This document shows positions 37,414-47,792 of a stretch of 64,000 bases of DNA, piece by piece. A model generated the notes under the pieces. That model was given only the letters and a program-made list of their open reading frames with translations, had not been told where the DNA came from and did not search any database. The stretch is from Methanobacterium_B sp963825335. Its GTDB lineage: Archaea > Methanobacteriota > Methanobacteria > Methanobacteriales > Methanobacteriaceae. Where the stretch lies: NCBI GenBank assembly GCA_963825335.1, contig CAWGSP010000001.1, forward strand, positions 2,467,688 to 2,531,687, in the 5' to 3' direction. The first letter of the stretch is position 1. The number at the start of each line of letters is the position of its first letter. The position numbers and the translations under genes were made by a program.

Positions 37414-38170
37414 AAAACACACTAAGTTACAATCATAATTTTATTCTATTTTTAGATGGAAGCTTTCATATTGATTAAATATCATCAATAGCAATATTAA
37501 CCCCTTATTTTCAGACTGTTAACTGATAATTATCCTAGTAATATGGAATATAAGCTTTTACAAGTCATGACTTAATTGCATATGGCAAGAATATCTGACC
37601 ATCAAATGGATTTTAAAACAAATGGCAGACATAACAAAATACCAACAAATATCCGGCCAAAAGTGGCAGTAATCATCTGTTTTCTAACACTGAAAGTTCA
37701 AATACTACAACCTATCTCAAAGGTTGAAACAGATGTAACACAACTTAAACACCACGATGTGAATATCTTGATTTATATGTGTAGAAGACAATTATAAAAA
37801 AATTATTGTAAATAAATAAATAAATGCACTAGCTTCATCTATTAAACTGATAATCTTCAGAACTTTCCATTTAGAATATTTTTTAACATACAGACCTGTG
37901 ATAGTTGTAAATTGTGCAGAACAATACCCAAAAAATGCATTAAACCCAGATGAAATCTTAGGGGTTTACCGAATATGTTTTTCATGATCATTCATAAGTA
38001 AATTGAAGAATCAGTCAATAATAAACATTTTATCCACGTATCTAGCAGGGATTAATAGACTAAAATTTATAACTTCGTAATGTAAAATATTAATCAATTT
38101 AAATAACTCTTAATGTCAAAAAAACGTGTTATAGTATAATTTTATTTAGGTTGTTTATTCCAAAAAGGGT
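37414..38170. other. About 750 bp without a credible gene
   Basis: A 73-codon frame at 37576-37797 has no ribosome site and no protein-like composition. A 12-bp perfect palindrome AAGTCATGACTT lies at 37562-37573, just after a TATA-like stretch, so a small untranslated RNA starting here is possible but unsupported. Confidence 0.4.
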
Positions 38171-38782
38171 TTATTGTTTGACCATTTGATTGTAATAATC
38201 ACAACATTCTGCTATGGGACATATCTCATGTTTGGGTCCTATGGGTTTGCATATTGTCTGTCCAAACTGTACAAATAGATCGTTTAGTGGAAGCCAATAT
38301 TTTTTTGGAACAACTTTCATCAGTGCCATCTCTGTTTCATCAGGTGTTTTAGTGTTAACAAGACCTATACGGTTGGATATACGGTGGACGTGCACATCTA
38401 CGGGTATTGCATCTTCATGAAATCCGTATACCAGCACACAATTAGCTGTTTTTCGCCCAACACCCGGAAGACTCAGGAGTTCTTTAAGATTATCCGGTAC
38501 AACATCGTTGTATTCTTCGTGTATGATCCGCGAGACCTCTTTAACCCTGCGTGCCTTAACATGGTAGAAACCTGATTTTTTAATTAAAACTTCCACTTCC
38601 TCCACAGGAGCATATGCTATGGCTTCTGGTGTTGAAAATTTTGAAAAAAGTAGTGCACTGGCTGCATCAGTATTCTCATCCCTTGTTCGCTGTGAGAGTA
38701 TGGTTCTGATAAGAACACGAAATGGGTCACTATCTTCAAATATTCTGAGCGAGTATATGTCCTCTAATTTTTCAATAATCAC
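38171..38782 (-). CDS. nth: Endonuclease III (DNA glycosylase/AP lyase)
   Basis: 203 residues from a GTG with a weak ribosome site. The helix-hairpin-helix LLSLPGVGRKTANCV has catalytic K111, and D129 lies in VDVHVHR, so both catalytic residues are in place. The 4Fe-4S loop normally reads C-x6-C-x2-C-x5-C; here it is C178-x6-H185-x2-C188-x5-C194, with histidine (CAT at 38228-38230) at the second ligand. The enzyme removes oxidised pyrimidines in base excision repair. The stop is 93 bases from the next gene on the same strand. The cluster may be unusual or absent in this protein. Confidence 0.9.
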   Translation of the reverse strand: MIIEKLEDIYSLRIFEDSDPFRVLIRTILSQRTRDENTDAASALLFSKFSTPEAIAYAPVEEVEVLIKKSGFYHVKARRVKEVSRIIHEEYNDVVPDNLKELLSLPGVGRKTANCVLVYGFHEDAIPVDVHVHRISNRIGLVNTKTPDETEMALMKVVPKKYWLPLNDLFVQFGQTICKPIGPKHEICPIAECCDYYNQMVKQ

Positions 38783-38874
38783 TTGAATTCTTGATATAAT
38801 TACCGACTCCCGATGATTTTAATAAACAAAAGCAATTATAAAGCCCAAAAATTATATAGTATAATATATTCTAT

Positions 38875-39348
38875 TTAATGATTATTTACCATTTCAAGAA
38901 GTTTTAGAAGGCCTTCACCAACACCTTGGCCATTGATTGCTACCGTTGGTATGATCGGTGTACCCTCTCTAATGGTATGATGTTCTATCAGTTCGGTGTT
39001 GATGTCCTGTTTATTTGCAAACAGTACGTAAGGAACATTTTTATTATTTAAACTATTTAATATGGTTTCATCAACAGTTGTTATCCCATTTGAACTGTCA
39101 ATAACTACTATTGCACCATCAAGCCCTTTTGACAGTATCTCCCGCATGAACTCGAATCTTTCCTGGCCTGGTGAACCAAATATATGTACTTTCTCGCCGT
39201 TTATGGTGGTGTTTCCGTAGTCAAGTGATATGGTAGTTCCTTTATATTCAATTTTAGCTTTTTTTTGACATATATTCTCGAGTGTTGTTGTTTTTCCAGA
39301 GTTGTAAGATCCCAGTATTACTATTTTAATCTCTTTTTTTCTAGTCAT
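38875..39348 (-). CDS. Small Ras-like GTPase
   Basis: 157 residues. The P-loop is GSYNSGKT (13-20), switch I has the conserved Thr in YKGTTISLDYG, switch II is FGSPGQERF, and the G4 motif is ANKQD. This is the single-domain MglA/Arf-like group found in many archaea; partners and role are unknown. The gene begins 4 bases after the aroA stop in the valS-aroA operon, which may mean only transcription in common. The G5 motif is not obvious. Confidence 0.82.
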   Translation of the reverse strand: MTRKKEIKIVILGSYNSGKTTTLENICQKKAKIEYKGTTISLDYGNTTINGEKVHIFGSPGQERFEFMREILSKGLDGAIVVIDSSNGITTVDETILNSLNNKNVPYVLFANKQDINTELIEHHTIREGTPIIPTVAINGQGVGEGLLKLLEMVNNH

Positions 39349-39352
39349 CTTT

Positions 39353-40615
39353 CTATCCTGAAATTAATGTTTTCATAATCTCGGGGAAGTAAGGAAATGA
39401 AACATTGTAAACCGATGCATCATCTATCTTGATGTTACCCACCTTCAATCCTATTATATAAAATGCCATAGCAAGCCGATGGTCCATATGGGAATTAACA
39501 GTGCCGCCATGGACCCCACCTTTAATTATGAGTCCATCATCTTTTTCTTTGATCGATACACCGAGTTTTTTGAGTTCTACTGCACAGAAGTGTATTCTAT
39601 CTGTTTCCTTGAAACGTGCATGTTCCACACCGTTTATATGTGTGGTCCCATCTGCCATTGCACCCAGTGCTGCCACTGTTGGAAGTAGGTCCGGTGCATT
39701 CTGGAGGTTGATGTCAAGTCCTGTTAAGCTGCCATGTCCATGTATCTTGACTTCATTATTTTTAACCTTAACTTCTGCACCCATCTTTTCAACGATATCG
39801 AGTATGAGTTTATCTCCCTGTTTTGAATTTTTGTTCAAATTTTGGATGGTGATATCAGAATTCAGGCTGGCAGCTGCTGCCGCAATATATGAAGCTGACG
39901 AGTAATCACCTTCGACTGTGTAGTCCCTCGATCGGTAACTTTGAGGTTCGATCTGGAATGATTTTTCCCTTCTGTTGTAATCAACATCGACCCCGAATCT
40001 GTCCATCAGATCTATTGTCATGTCCACATATGGTTTTGATATGAAATCACCATTAACATGGAGATTTACTGGTTTTTCAGCATATGGAGAGGCTATGAGT
40101 ATTGATGATATGTATTGAGAACTCACATTTCCATTTATAAAAGCATCTCCCCCCTTAAATCCTCCTTGGACTATGATCGGGGGTTTTCCGTTGTTACGGG
40201 TTGAACATGCCATTACACCCAATGATCGAAGAGCGTCTAGAATATCCTGCATTGGCCGTGTTCTTAATGATTCATCTCCGGTCAATACTGTACAATCTGG
40301 TGCTAGTGCTGCAACACTCGAAATAATACGCAGTGTAGTACCCGAATTTTTTAAGTCGAGCACATTTTCTGGTGTTTTGAGTTTTCCATCAACCCCTATG
40401 ATCTTGCATTCGGATTTTTTTCTCTCAAAACATGTCCCAAAAGATTCACAGGCTTCAAGTGATGCTAATGTGTCTTCTGAGTAAAGAGGTTCCTTAATTG
40501 TTGATACACCATCTGCAAGGGAAGATATTATAAAAGCTCGGTGGGTGTAACTCTTGGATGATGGGGCTTTAACGGTCCCATGTAATGTTTCTGCGGCTTT
40601 TACCTTGAGTTCCAT
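39353..40615 (-). CDS. aroA: 3-phosphoshikimate 1-carboxyvinyltransferase (EPSP synthase)
   Basis: 420 residues of the EPSP synthase family: substrate-binding APSSKSYTHRAF near the start (S20, K21), NSGTTLRIISSVAAL, RTRPMQDILDALRSLG, SSQYISSILIA, and ARFKETDRI and DHRLAMAF at the C-terminal half. It transfers the enolpyruvyl group of PEP to shikimate 3-phosphate in the aromatic amino acid pathway. Its ATG shares one base with the valS stop codon (TAATG), so the two genes are translationally coupled. Confidence 0.95.
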   Translation of the reverse strand: MELKVKAAETLHGTVKAPSSKSYTHRAFIISSLADGVSTIKEPLYSEDTLASLEACESFGTCFERKKSECKIIGVDGKLKTPENVLDLKNSGTTLRIISSVAALAPDCTVLTGDESLRTRPMQDILDALRSLGVMACSTRNNGKPPIIVQGGFKGGDAFINGNVSSQYISSILIASPYAEKPVNLHVNGDFISKPYVDMTIDLMDRFGVDVDYNRREKSFQIEPQSYRSRDYTVEGDYSSASYIAAAAASLNSDITIQNLNKNSKQGDKLILDIVEKMGAEVKVKNNEVKIHGHGSLTGLDINLQNAPDLLPTVAALGAMADGTTHINGVEHARFKETDRIHFCAVELKKLGVSIKEKDDGLIIKGGVHGGTVNSHMDHRLAMAFYIIGLKVGNIKIDDASVYNVSFPYFPEIMKTLISG

Positions 40616-43281
40616 TAAATCACTATCTCCAGTACAATATCGAGTTTTTCTGAGTTAAATATCTCAACCTTCTCACCTGATGTTCCCACTATTTCTTTTC
40701 GGCTCGAAATGTACTCCTCGGTTAATGATAATCCATCTATGAGTATTTCTCCATCCCTTGTGAGGGTTTCGTACAGTTCATTTGGGTCGTTGTTTGCAAG
40801 ATATTTTACTATGATCGATGCATCCTTCTTAAAATCTGGTCCGACCTTGCTCATCACCGGTGTTAGTTCGACTACTATCTCTTTTACATCGGGTTTGCCC
40901 ACTTCTATTTGCAGATCCTTGATTCTAGTTGTTCCGATGATATCTGCTTCCAGCAGTTTCAATTGATTGAAAAGTTGACTGTCCGTTGTGTAAATAATTG
41001 CAGATTTTATTGGAGTGTTTAAAGGTCTTCCAATAGCTGATTTAAACCGTCTAATATCCCCGATTATGTTAACCCCAATTTCGCCAACTTTTTCGGCTGT
41101 ATCGTCCATCAGATTTTTATCTGTTTGTGGCCATCTCGAATGATGGATGCTTTTATCATCATCTTCAAGGTAGTGGTTTACTTCTTCTGTGAAGTGTGGT
41201 GTTATGGGTGACAAGAGTTTTATAGATGTGGATATGACAGTTTTTAATGTGTATCTTGCTGCATCTTTTGAATCCTGGAATTCATCTGAATCATTGTACA
41301 AACGGTATTTAACTGCTTCTATATATTCGTCGCAGAAGTCATGCCACACAAATGACTGTATTTTGTTACGTGCATCTGCAAAGTTGTAGGTTTCAAGATG
41401 GTTTGTTACATCATAAACTAGGTGGTTAAGTTTGGATAGTATCCATCTGTCCATTGGATTCAGGTTCTCGAGGACAGTTGTTTCATTCATTTCATAGTCT
41501 GTTATGTGCATGTTTATGAATCTGAAGGCGTTCCAAAATTTTCTGAGAAATTTATAACCGTTCTTTATATCCTTCCAGTCGAATGGTACATCCGATCCAG
41601 GCACGCTGTTTGCAGACCATAATCGCATCGAGTCAGCACCATACTCCTCAATAACAGCCTCGGGTGCTATGACATTTCCCCGAGATTTACTCATTTTATG
41701 TCCGTCTTCACCAAAAACCATGCCGTTAACAACTATTTTATCAAATGGACGTTGTTCTGTCAGTGCTTTACATCTGAGTATGGTGTAAAATGCCCATGTC
41801 CTTATAATATCATGTCCCTGTGGTCTTAGGTCTGCGGGGTAATATTCTTTGTAGTTGTCAGATGGCCATCCAGCAATTACCATCGGAGTTATTGAACTGT
41901 CCATCCATGTGTCGAGCACATCATATTCTCCTGTAAACTCGTTGCACCCACACGTACAAATTTTGTTAGGACTTTCAATCGATGGATCAACGGGCAGACA
42001 CTCAGGATCCGGCAGCAGTACTTTACCGCAGTCATTACAGTACCATACAGGTATGGGGGTTGCAAACAATCTCTGACGGGATATGCACCAATCCCAGTCC
42101 ATTGAACTGGCCCAGTTTTTGAGTCTGATCTTCATATGTTCCGGGACCCAATCAATTTCATCGGCAGTTTCGATGATCTCGTCTTCCAAGGCTTTGACAG
42201 CAACAAACCACTGCTTCTTTACCAATATTTCTATGGGTGTTTTACATCTCCAGCAGAGCCCAACATTCTGATCCACACTGTCCTGTTTAGATAGACATCC
42301 GCTAGTTTTCAGGTCTTCGATAATGGCAGTTTTACATTCTGGTATTGTGAGTCCGGCATATTTACCGGCCACATCCTTCATCAAGCCAGTTTCATCAATA
42401 GCTTCTATTATGTCTAAATTATGCCGGTTTACCCATGCCACATCTGTTTTATCACCGAAGGTACAGATCATAACCGCACCTGTACCGAATTCCGGGTCTA
42501 CATCGGTGTCTGTCACAACTTTCACATGCCTTTCATACAAGGGTACAACAACATTTTTTCCTTCGAGGTGTTTGTAACGCTGGTCTTCTGGATGTACAAC
42601 AACCCCAACACAAGCTGAGAGTAGTTCAGGCCTTGTGGTTGCTATTGTAACCTTACCGCTACCATCAGACTCTGGAAATTCTAAATAATTTAGATAAGTT
42701 TCATTTTCATTGTAATCCACTTCAGCAAATGCAATTGCAGTTTCACAACGCGGACACCAGTTCACAGGATGAACAGCTTGATATATTAGTTTTTTATTGT
42801 AGAGTTTTAGGAATGATAGCTGTGTTTTTGCACGGTACTCCGGCGTCATTGTAACAAATTCCCGGGACCAGTCTTGAGAAAATCCTAGCGATTGCATCTG
42901 GCTTTTCATCTGTTTAATATTCTCGTGGGTTAAGTCTATGCACATCTTACGAAATTCATCCCTAGGAACATCATTCTTTCGTATTGCATGTATTTCTTCG
43001 ACTTTAACCTCTGTTGGGAGTCCGTGGCAGTCCCAACCCTGTGGAAACAACACATCATAACCCTTCATACGCATAAAACGTGCTATCATATCGATAAATG
43101 TCCAGTTTAGAACATGACCAATGTGTATTGATCCAGTTGGATATGGTGGGGGTGTATCAATTATATATCTTGGACGAGTGCCGTCACCTATAAATTTATA
43201 AATCTGGTCTTTATTCCACTTGTTCTGCCATTCAACTTCTTTCAAATGATCGTAATCTGCAGGTATATCTTCTTTGCTCAT
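40615..43281 (-). CDS. valS: Valyl-tRNA synthetase
   Basis: 888 residues, normal for the archaeal enzyme. HIGH motif H53-H56 in PPYPTGSIHIGH, KMSKS at 529-533 in GEDGHKMSKSRGN, the editing domain (about 200-350, TTRPELLSACVGV), a zinc-like cluster CNDCGK and CTCGC, and the anticodon-binding domain after 620. The ATG has AAAAGGAGTAG upstream. It charges tRNA-Val. aroA overlaps its stop, and a GTPase gene follows that. Confidence 0.97.
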   Translation of the reverse strand: MSKEDIPADYDHLKEVEWQNKWNKDQIYKFIGDGTRPRYIIDTPPPYPTGSIHIGHVLNWTFIDMIARFMRMKGYDVLFPQGWDCHGLPTEVKVEEIHAIRKNDVPRDEFRKMCIDLTHENIKQMKSQMQSLGFSQDWSREFVTMTPEYRAKTQLSFLKLYNKKLIYQAVHPVNWCPRCETAIAFAEVDYNENETYLNYLEFPESDGSGKVTIATTRPELLSACVGVVVHPEDQRYKHLEGKNVVVPLYERHVKVVTDTDVDPEFGTGAVMICTFGDKTDVAWVNRHNLDIIEAIDETGLMKDVAGKYAGLTIPECKTAIIEDLKTSGCLSKQDSVDQNVGLCWRCKTPIEILVKKQWFVAVKALEDEIIETADEIDWVPEHMKIRLKNWASSMDWDWCISRQRLFATPIPVWYCNDCGKVLLPDPECLPVDPSIESPNKICTCGCNEFTGEYDVLDTWMDSSITPMVIAGWPSDNYKEYYPADLRPQGHDIIRTWAFYTILRCKALTEQRPFDKIVVNGMVFGEDGHKMSKSRGNVIAPEAVIEEYGADSMRLWSANSVPGSDVPFDWKDIKNGYKFLRKFWNAFRFINMHITDYEMNETTVLENLNPMDRWILSKLNHLVYDVTNHLETYNFADARNKIQSFVWHDFCDEYIEAVKYRLYNDSDEFQDSKDAARYTLKTVISTSIKLLSPITPHFTEEVNHYLEDDDKSIHHSRWPQTDKNLMDDTAEKVGEIGVNIIGDIRRFKSAIGRPLNTPIKSAIIYTTDSQLFNQLKLLEADIIGTTRIKDLQIEVGKPDVKEIVVELTPVMSKVGPDFKKDASIIVKYLANNDPNELYETLTRDGEILIDGLSLTEEYISSRKEIVGTSGEKVEIFNSEKLDIVLEIVI

Positions 43282-43713
43282 GTAAACTACTCCTTTTAAG
43301 TTTAAAGTGAAAAAAGGATCATATTGGCCATGATATTATGAATCATTACATATCCCTTTCAACAACCTAAGATACCATTATGACCTTGATTAATACAGTA
43401 AATCATTGAACCTAATCCATATATATTAATTTTTAGTGAGTTCCATCAATCTTTCCTTAATCATTTTGATCTGTTTCAATTACTATGATTAACGTTTTAT
43501 TATTGATCTTAATTACTTTTAATGTTGTATTGTTATTTATTTTAAGATTTTTTATCTTTCATAAATTTAGCACCTAACATAACCCATTACAAGAGTAAAT
43601 TTGTTGGTTAACATTCCATAATATTTTGATCGGGCTTTTAATAGAAATATTTTAAAAATATAAAAAAATAAGTATTCGTTTGAAGAAATTAATATATGGA
43701 GATGATTATTCCC
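43282..43713. other. Divergent intergenic region
   Basis: It holds the promoter of valS on the minus strand and that of the next gene on the plus strand. TATTTTAAAAATAT around 43649-43662 is AT-rich and palindromic by composition; no assignable operator. No genes. Confidence 0.35.
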
Positions 43714-44055
43714 ATGTTAGAGTATGATAAGAAAACTTCTACAAATGGAAATAAAATCTTAGTAGTCGATAATAACCTATATAATTCAATATTACATTAC
43801 ATGGATGCTGATGTAAATGAAGCTATGTTTGATTTTTTAGAATCTGCACTGCTAAGATATTACGAAGATAGTAAATATATCAAAATCGAAATAGACGCTA
43901 TCAATAACAAAAATACCATTGGAATATGGCTTAAAATGTCTTTTGATGAGAAAGATGATTATAATTCGTTGATACCTGATTTTCAATCAGAATTTGAACA
44001 AGTTTATCAAGAAATCGAAAAAGAATACTTCGATTCCATCCGTTATGCAGAATAA
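43714..44055 (+). CDS. Conserved small acidic protein, unknown
   Basis: 113 residues from ATG 43714, chosen because GGAGATGAT lies 6-14 bases upstream; a first ATG at 43696 would lie before that site. The product is acidic, soluble and mixed alpha-beta (ILVVDNNLYNSILHYMDADV, LESALLRYYEDSKYIKIE). No cysteines or known motifs. I do not recognise it. Confidence 0.55.
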   Translation: MLEYDKKTSTNGNKILVVDNNLYNSILHYMDADVNEAMFDFLESALLRYYEDSKYIKIEIDAINNKNTIGIWLKMSFDEKDDYNSLIPDFQSEFEQVYQEIEKEYFDSIRYAE

Positions 44056-44393
44056 ATTCCTAGATTGATTTGCATCAATGCTCGTAAAGAATTTAAAAAA
44101 ATTCTTAATTAGCTATTCGAACATGCCTGCAATCTAGATTGTATTTTTTTTCAAATCATATTACCATCTTAATTTTCCAAGCAACAATGAATAATTTTAG
44201 ATATCTCATAATGTGTCGTGAATTATTATATTCCAGTTTATTTTATTTGGGATATAGAACTGTTTCAGATATTTTCTTGATTTCCAAAAAAAAATTATGT
44301 TGCTGTTGGCATCACCTGATATCGTAGAAAATTATTTATTTTTGTTTAAAGATAAATAATATCAATATTTATTAAAAATATGGATGTGAAAAA
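44056..44393. other. Intergenic stretch
   Basis: A 62-codon frame at 44139-44327 lacks a ribosome site and looks like chance. No structure worth noting. Confidence 0.35.
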
Positions 44394-44600
44394 ATGCCTA
44401 TGGTACAAGTAAATGTTTGGAAGGGTTTTGAACAGGAAAAGATTGATTATTTGATCGAAAATATCACCAAAGTATTTGTTGAGGTTGATGTACCGGCTCA
44501 AGCCGTCGAGATCTTAATAAATGAAGTACCAAAATCTCACTGGGGAGTTGGTGGAGAATCATGTTCTGTAAAATTTAAGGATGTTGGTCCAAAGGAATGA
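44394..44600 (+). CDS. 4-oxalocrotonate tautomerase family protein
   Basis: 68 residues, the usual length. After Met removal the N-terminus would be Pro, the catalytic base of this family (MPMVQVNVWKG). The helix EKIDYLIENITKVFVEV and the strand VEILINEVPKSHWGVGG are as in other members. They act as hexameric tautomerases on small keto acids, but the substrate is not known in methanogens. GGATGTGA precedes the ATG. Confidence 0.85.
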   Translation: MPMVQVNVWKGFEQEKIDYLIENITKVFVEVDVPAQAVEILINEVPKSHWGVGGESCSVKFKDVGPKE

Positions 44601-45232
44601 TTCCGCAGGTCTACAAATTCATCCTATCTTATTTTTTTTATTATTATTTGTAGTCAGAATAATATTAATATTTGATTAGGGATCGAGTACAAACATTTTA
44701 GACACTACCCATTATAAAAAGTCTTATTTTAAAAAAATAACCACATTTTTCCCGGGTATGATAAATTTATCATATCTTAGAGTGATCCGGATTAAATAAA
44801 ATACTAAAATTATATTTAATGATTAAAATTCCTTAAAACAACACTTATATGCCCAAGATTTTACATTCAATGTATTATCACATGGAATTAATCACTTTAT
44901 ATTCTCATTCTTTTTAAATGTAGATTTTATTTTTAAATCGGATCATTACATTTTTCATCTTGTAAACAAAGCAGAACCTATGTTTTTCGAATATTCCTGT
45001 AATTCTTACCATCATATGAGAGTATCTGATTCAGGAAAGGTGCTATTTATGAATATTTCGATGCAGACATAACGAATAAAATTGTTATCCAATTTCAATG
45101 AAATATTTCTTTTGAACGTAAAATTTATAGTCGATAAACTGAAATAAATATAACTACAACCCATAAAATTCGGAAACTTTCTAGACACTACGAATTTGTT
45201 TATCTGTATATATTTGTAAGAGGTAACTAAAA
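44601..45232. other. About 630 bp without genes
   Basis: TAGACACTAC occurs twice as a direct repeat (about 44699 and 45182), the second copy just upstream of the radical SAM gene. AGAGGTAACTA before 45233 is its ribosome site. Nothing else is seen. Confidence 0.35.
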
Positions 45233-46669
45233 ATGTACAAAGAAGGAGATTTGTTACTTATAAACCCTTATGATGAGAACGCGGTTAAAAATGCTCTTGG
45301 TTTCATAACCCCTCCCCTGAATTTAATGTATTTAGCAGCATCCCTCGAGAAAGCTTCATTTTCAGTTAACATACTAGACGATGATCTTCTCCAAAGGGGA
45401 TACCAGAAAATAACAGATATGGCCCAAAAAATCAATCCACAGGTTGTTGCTGTGACCGCCACAACATCCACCATCAAGAGTGCGTTGAAATATGTCGATC
45501 TGATCAAAACTATACTGCCGAACTCATTAACAGTCATTGGAGGCCCTCATACTACATTTATGCCATTTGAAACACTCAAAGAATGTGAAAATTTGGATGT
45601 GGTGGTAATGGGGGAGGGTGAAGAAACAATTGTAGACATTGCAAATCATGTCACCAATAACCAAGGACTTGATGATGTTAAGGGAATAGTGTACAGAGAT
45701 CCTAACAATGGAAATGTAAAGGCTAATCAACCAAGACCCCTGATTAAGGACCTTGACAGTATACCATTTCCTGCAAGGCACTTGGTACCATTTGAGTCTT
45801 ACGGAGCATCAAAGGACCAAACAGGAGGGATAATAACCAGCAGGGGCTGTGTTTACAATTGTAATTACTGTTCATCATCCCTCATTATGGGGAAAAAATT
45901 CAGGTCGCGCAGTCCAAACAATGTTGTTGACGAAATTGAAACCATCATCGACAACTATGGAATACACAGCATAGGATTTATGGATGATACATTCATGATC
46001 AACAAACATAGAGCCCAAGAAATAGCTGATGAAATAAAGGCACGCGACCTTGATCTGAGTTTTGTTGCATCGTCCCGTGTGGATATGGTCGACCAAAATT
46101 TACTGAAAAACCTCAAAGATTCAGGCATGAAAACATTGTACTACGGTGTTGAATCAGGATCACAGCAAATATTAAACCTGATGAAAAAGGGAATAACACT
46201 TAAACAGGTGGAATATGCGGTTAAAAGTGCAAAAAATGTTGGTCTAGAAGTTTTAACATCATTCATATTAGGATATCCTGGTGAAACCGAAGATGATATG
46301 AACAAGACCATTGATTTCTCGATAAAATTAGACGCTGATTATTCTCAGTTTTCTATTCTAACACCGTTTCCAGGAACACCAATTTATGATGAGCTCTCTC
46401 AAAAAGAATTGATCGATAACGACGACTGGAACAAATACACAGTGCTTAAGCCAGTTCTAAAATATGATAAAATGGGATTGAACAAGAGCATGGTTGAAAA
46501 AAAACTCGCAATGGCCTATGTTAAATTTTATTCCAGGCCACGTTACCTACTCAAACATCGCAATATGTTCAAAGTAATAACCAAAACACTCCTCCGTAGT
46601 TTTGTCGTGCCCAAGTTGATGGGTAAAACAGGTGATGGTTGGTATCAGAATTTTGATCAGGGAAAGTAA
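45233..46669 (+). CDS. B12-binding domain radical SAM enzyme, copy 2
   Basis: 478 residues, a close paralogue of the protein at 15573-16991; many blocks match exactly (PPLNLMYLAA, CNYCSSSLIMGKKFRSRSP, TPFPGTPIY). The cobalamin domain covers 1-140 and the cluster is C206-x3-C210-x2-C213. The lower-ligand motif is again DDLLQRG with no His. The C-terminal tail (KFYSRPRYLLKHRNMFK) is basic, as in copy 1. This copy has no SPASM neighbour. The two probably act on related substrates in one pathway, or this is a specialised duplicate. A lipid role is only a guess. Confidence 0.85.
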   Translation: MYKEGDLLLINPYDENAVKNALGFITPPLNLMYLAASLEKASFSVNILDDDLLQRGYQKITDMAQKINPQVVAVTATTSTIKSALKYVDLIKTILPNSLTVIGGPHTTFMPFETLKECENLDVVVMGEGEETIVDIANHVTNNQGLDDVKGIVYRDPNNGNVKANQPRPLIKDLDSIPFPARHLVPFESYGASKDQTGGIITSRGCVYNCNYCSSSLIMGKKFRSRSPNNVVDEIETIIDNYGIHSIGFMDDTFMINKHRAQEIADEIKARDLDLSFVASSRVDMVDQNLLKNLKDSGMKTLYYGVESGSQQILNLMKKGITLKQVEYAVKSAKNVGLEVLTSFILGYPGETEDDMNKTIDFSIKLDADYSQFSILTPFPGTPIYDELSQKELIDNDDWNKYTVLKPVLKYDKMGLNKSMVEKKLAMAYVKFYSRPRYLLKHRNMFKVITKTLLRSFVVPKLMGKTGDGWYQNFDQGK

Positions 46670-46925
46670 ATAACCGGATACTATTTTATTTTTAAAAAAA
46701 CCTTATTTTAATTCTTTTATGGTCCCATCAATAAAACAAATATATGCTGGAGTAATCTTGTCAGCATTTTATATTTACAGTGACTTATTATAAGTACTCT
46801 TAATCTATATTTTATCAAATAATGTTTCACTGGCTATGATCAATGTTACTCCATAAACACGAGCCCAGAATCCAACAACTATTATTAATAAGAGATCGTT
46901 ATTCTGATATTTCGCGAATTATATC

Positions 46926-47792
46926 TTATTTGAAATACTTTTGTAGTTCCTCTGCTACTATCTCTTCCTTTTCGTCATCTATTGGTCCAGTGTGGTCAAG
47001 CCCAGATAATTCAACACGCCTTACATTCGGTAAAACTTTACTCAAGGCATCACTTATACGTCTCAAAAATAAGGGACTCTTAGTACCGCCAAGTAATAAT
47101 ACTTCGGCTGTTACAGCTTTAAAGTTTTCAAGCGTTCCCTCTGTCTCGACTACGAGTTGAAAATCAAAGTGCTGGGTGGGAACAAGCACTTGCAATGCCA
47201 CATCATCTCCAGAAACATTCTCAGCATCCTCCTCTAGTGAATGTGTGAAAATTTTTTCTAACTCAACGCGTGTTACGTTATTCAAATTTGGAGACATAAG
47301 TTCTAAACCTTTCAAGATAGTTATCATTCCTGCTGCTGTTTTACCATCGGAAATTTCTTGATCAAAACGCTGTATAACCGGCTTTAATTTCATGACCAAT
47401 GAATCATCAATTGAAAGCGGTGGTTCATAAAGGGCTATTTTATGAATAGCTGGCAAAGTAAGTGATGCTTGTAGTAATATAAGTGCACCTGAGCTCAGTC
47501 CAAATAAATAATGTGCATTAGTCCTGTTAAGAATAGCATTTAAATCTTCAATTTCCTTCTGTATACTATAATCATCACCAAAGGCTCCACTTAAACCCCT
47601 GCCACGGCGATCTGGAATATATATAGTGAATTCCGAGGATAATGATATACCAAGTTTCATTAAATTCTGCGAAGCTCCCATGCCGCCATGCATCAAAATG
47701 AGACCTGGACCATTACCCATTTGTCTATATCCAACAATAGTTCCATCCTTAGAAGTTACAAAACCCTTAGTATAATCTCGATCTTTACTCAT
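46926..47792 (-). CDS. Alpha/beta hydrolase
   Basis: 288 residues; GGGAGGAT lies upstream. The oxyanion motif is LMHGGMGA (33-40), the nucleophile elbow GLSSG has S100, and H267 in GLDHTGPI is the likely catalytic His, with an Asp in the preceding acidic loops. It is a soluble esterase or lipase-type enzyme without a signal peptide. It resembles stress-linked hydrolases from bacteria, so horizontal origin is possible. Isolated gene. Confidence 0.82.
   Translation of the reverse strand: MSKDRDYTKGFVTSKDGTIVGYRQMGNGPGLILMHGGMGASQNLMKLGISLSSEFTIYIPDRRGRGLSGAFGDDYSIQKEIEDLNAILNRTNAHYLFGLSSGALILLQASLTLPAIHKIALYEPPLSIDDSLVMKLKPVIQRFDQEISDGKTAAGMITILKGLELMSPNLNNVTRVELEKIFTHSLEEDAENVSGDDVALQVLVPTQHFDFQLVVETEGTLENFKAVTAEVLLLGGTKSPLFLRRISDALSKVLPNVRRVELSGLDHTGPIDDEKEEIVAEELQKYFK

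Noticed and set aside
37576..37797. 73-codon plus-strand frame after feoB
   Set aside because: No ribosome site and no protein-like pattern; probably chance in AT-rich DNA.
44139..44327. 62-codon plus-strand frame
   Set aside because: No ribosome site and low-complexity composition.
46843..47160. Plus-strand frame opposite the hydrolase
   Set aside because: It is the antisense shadow of the hydrolase gene, which has clear catalytic motifs.
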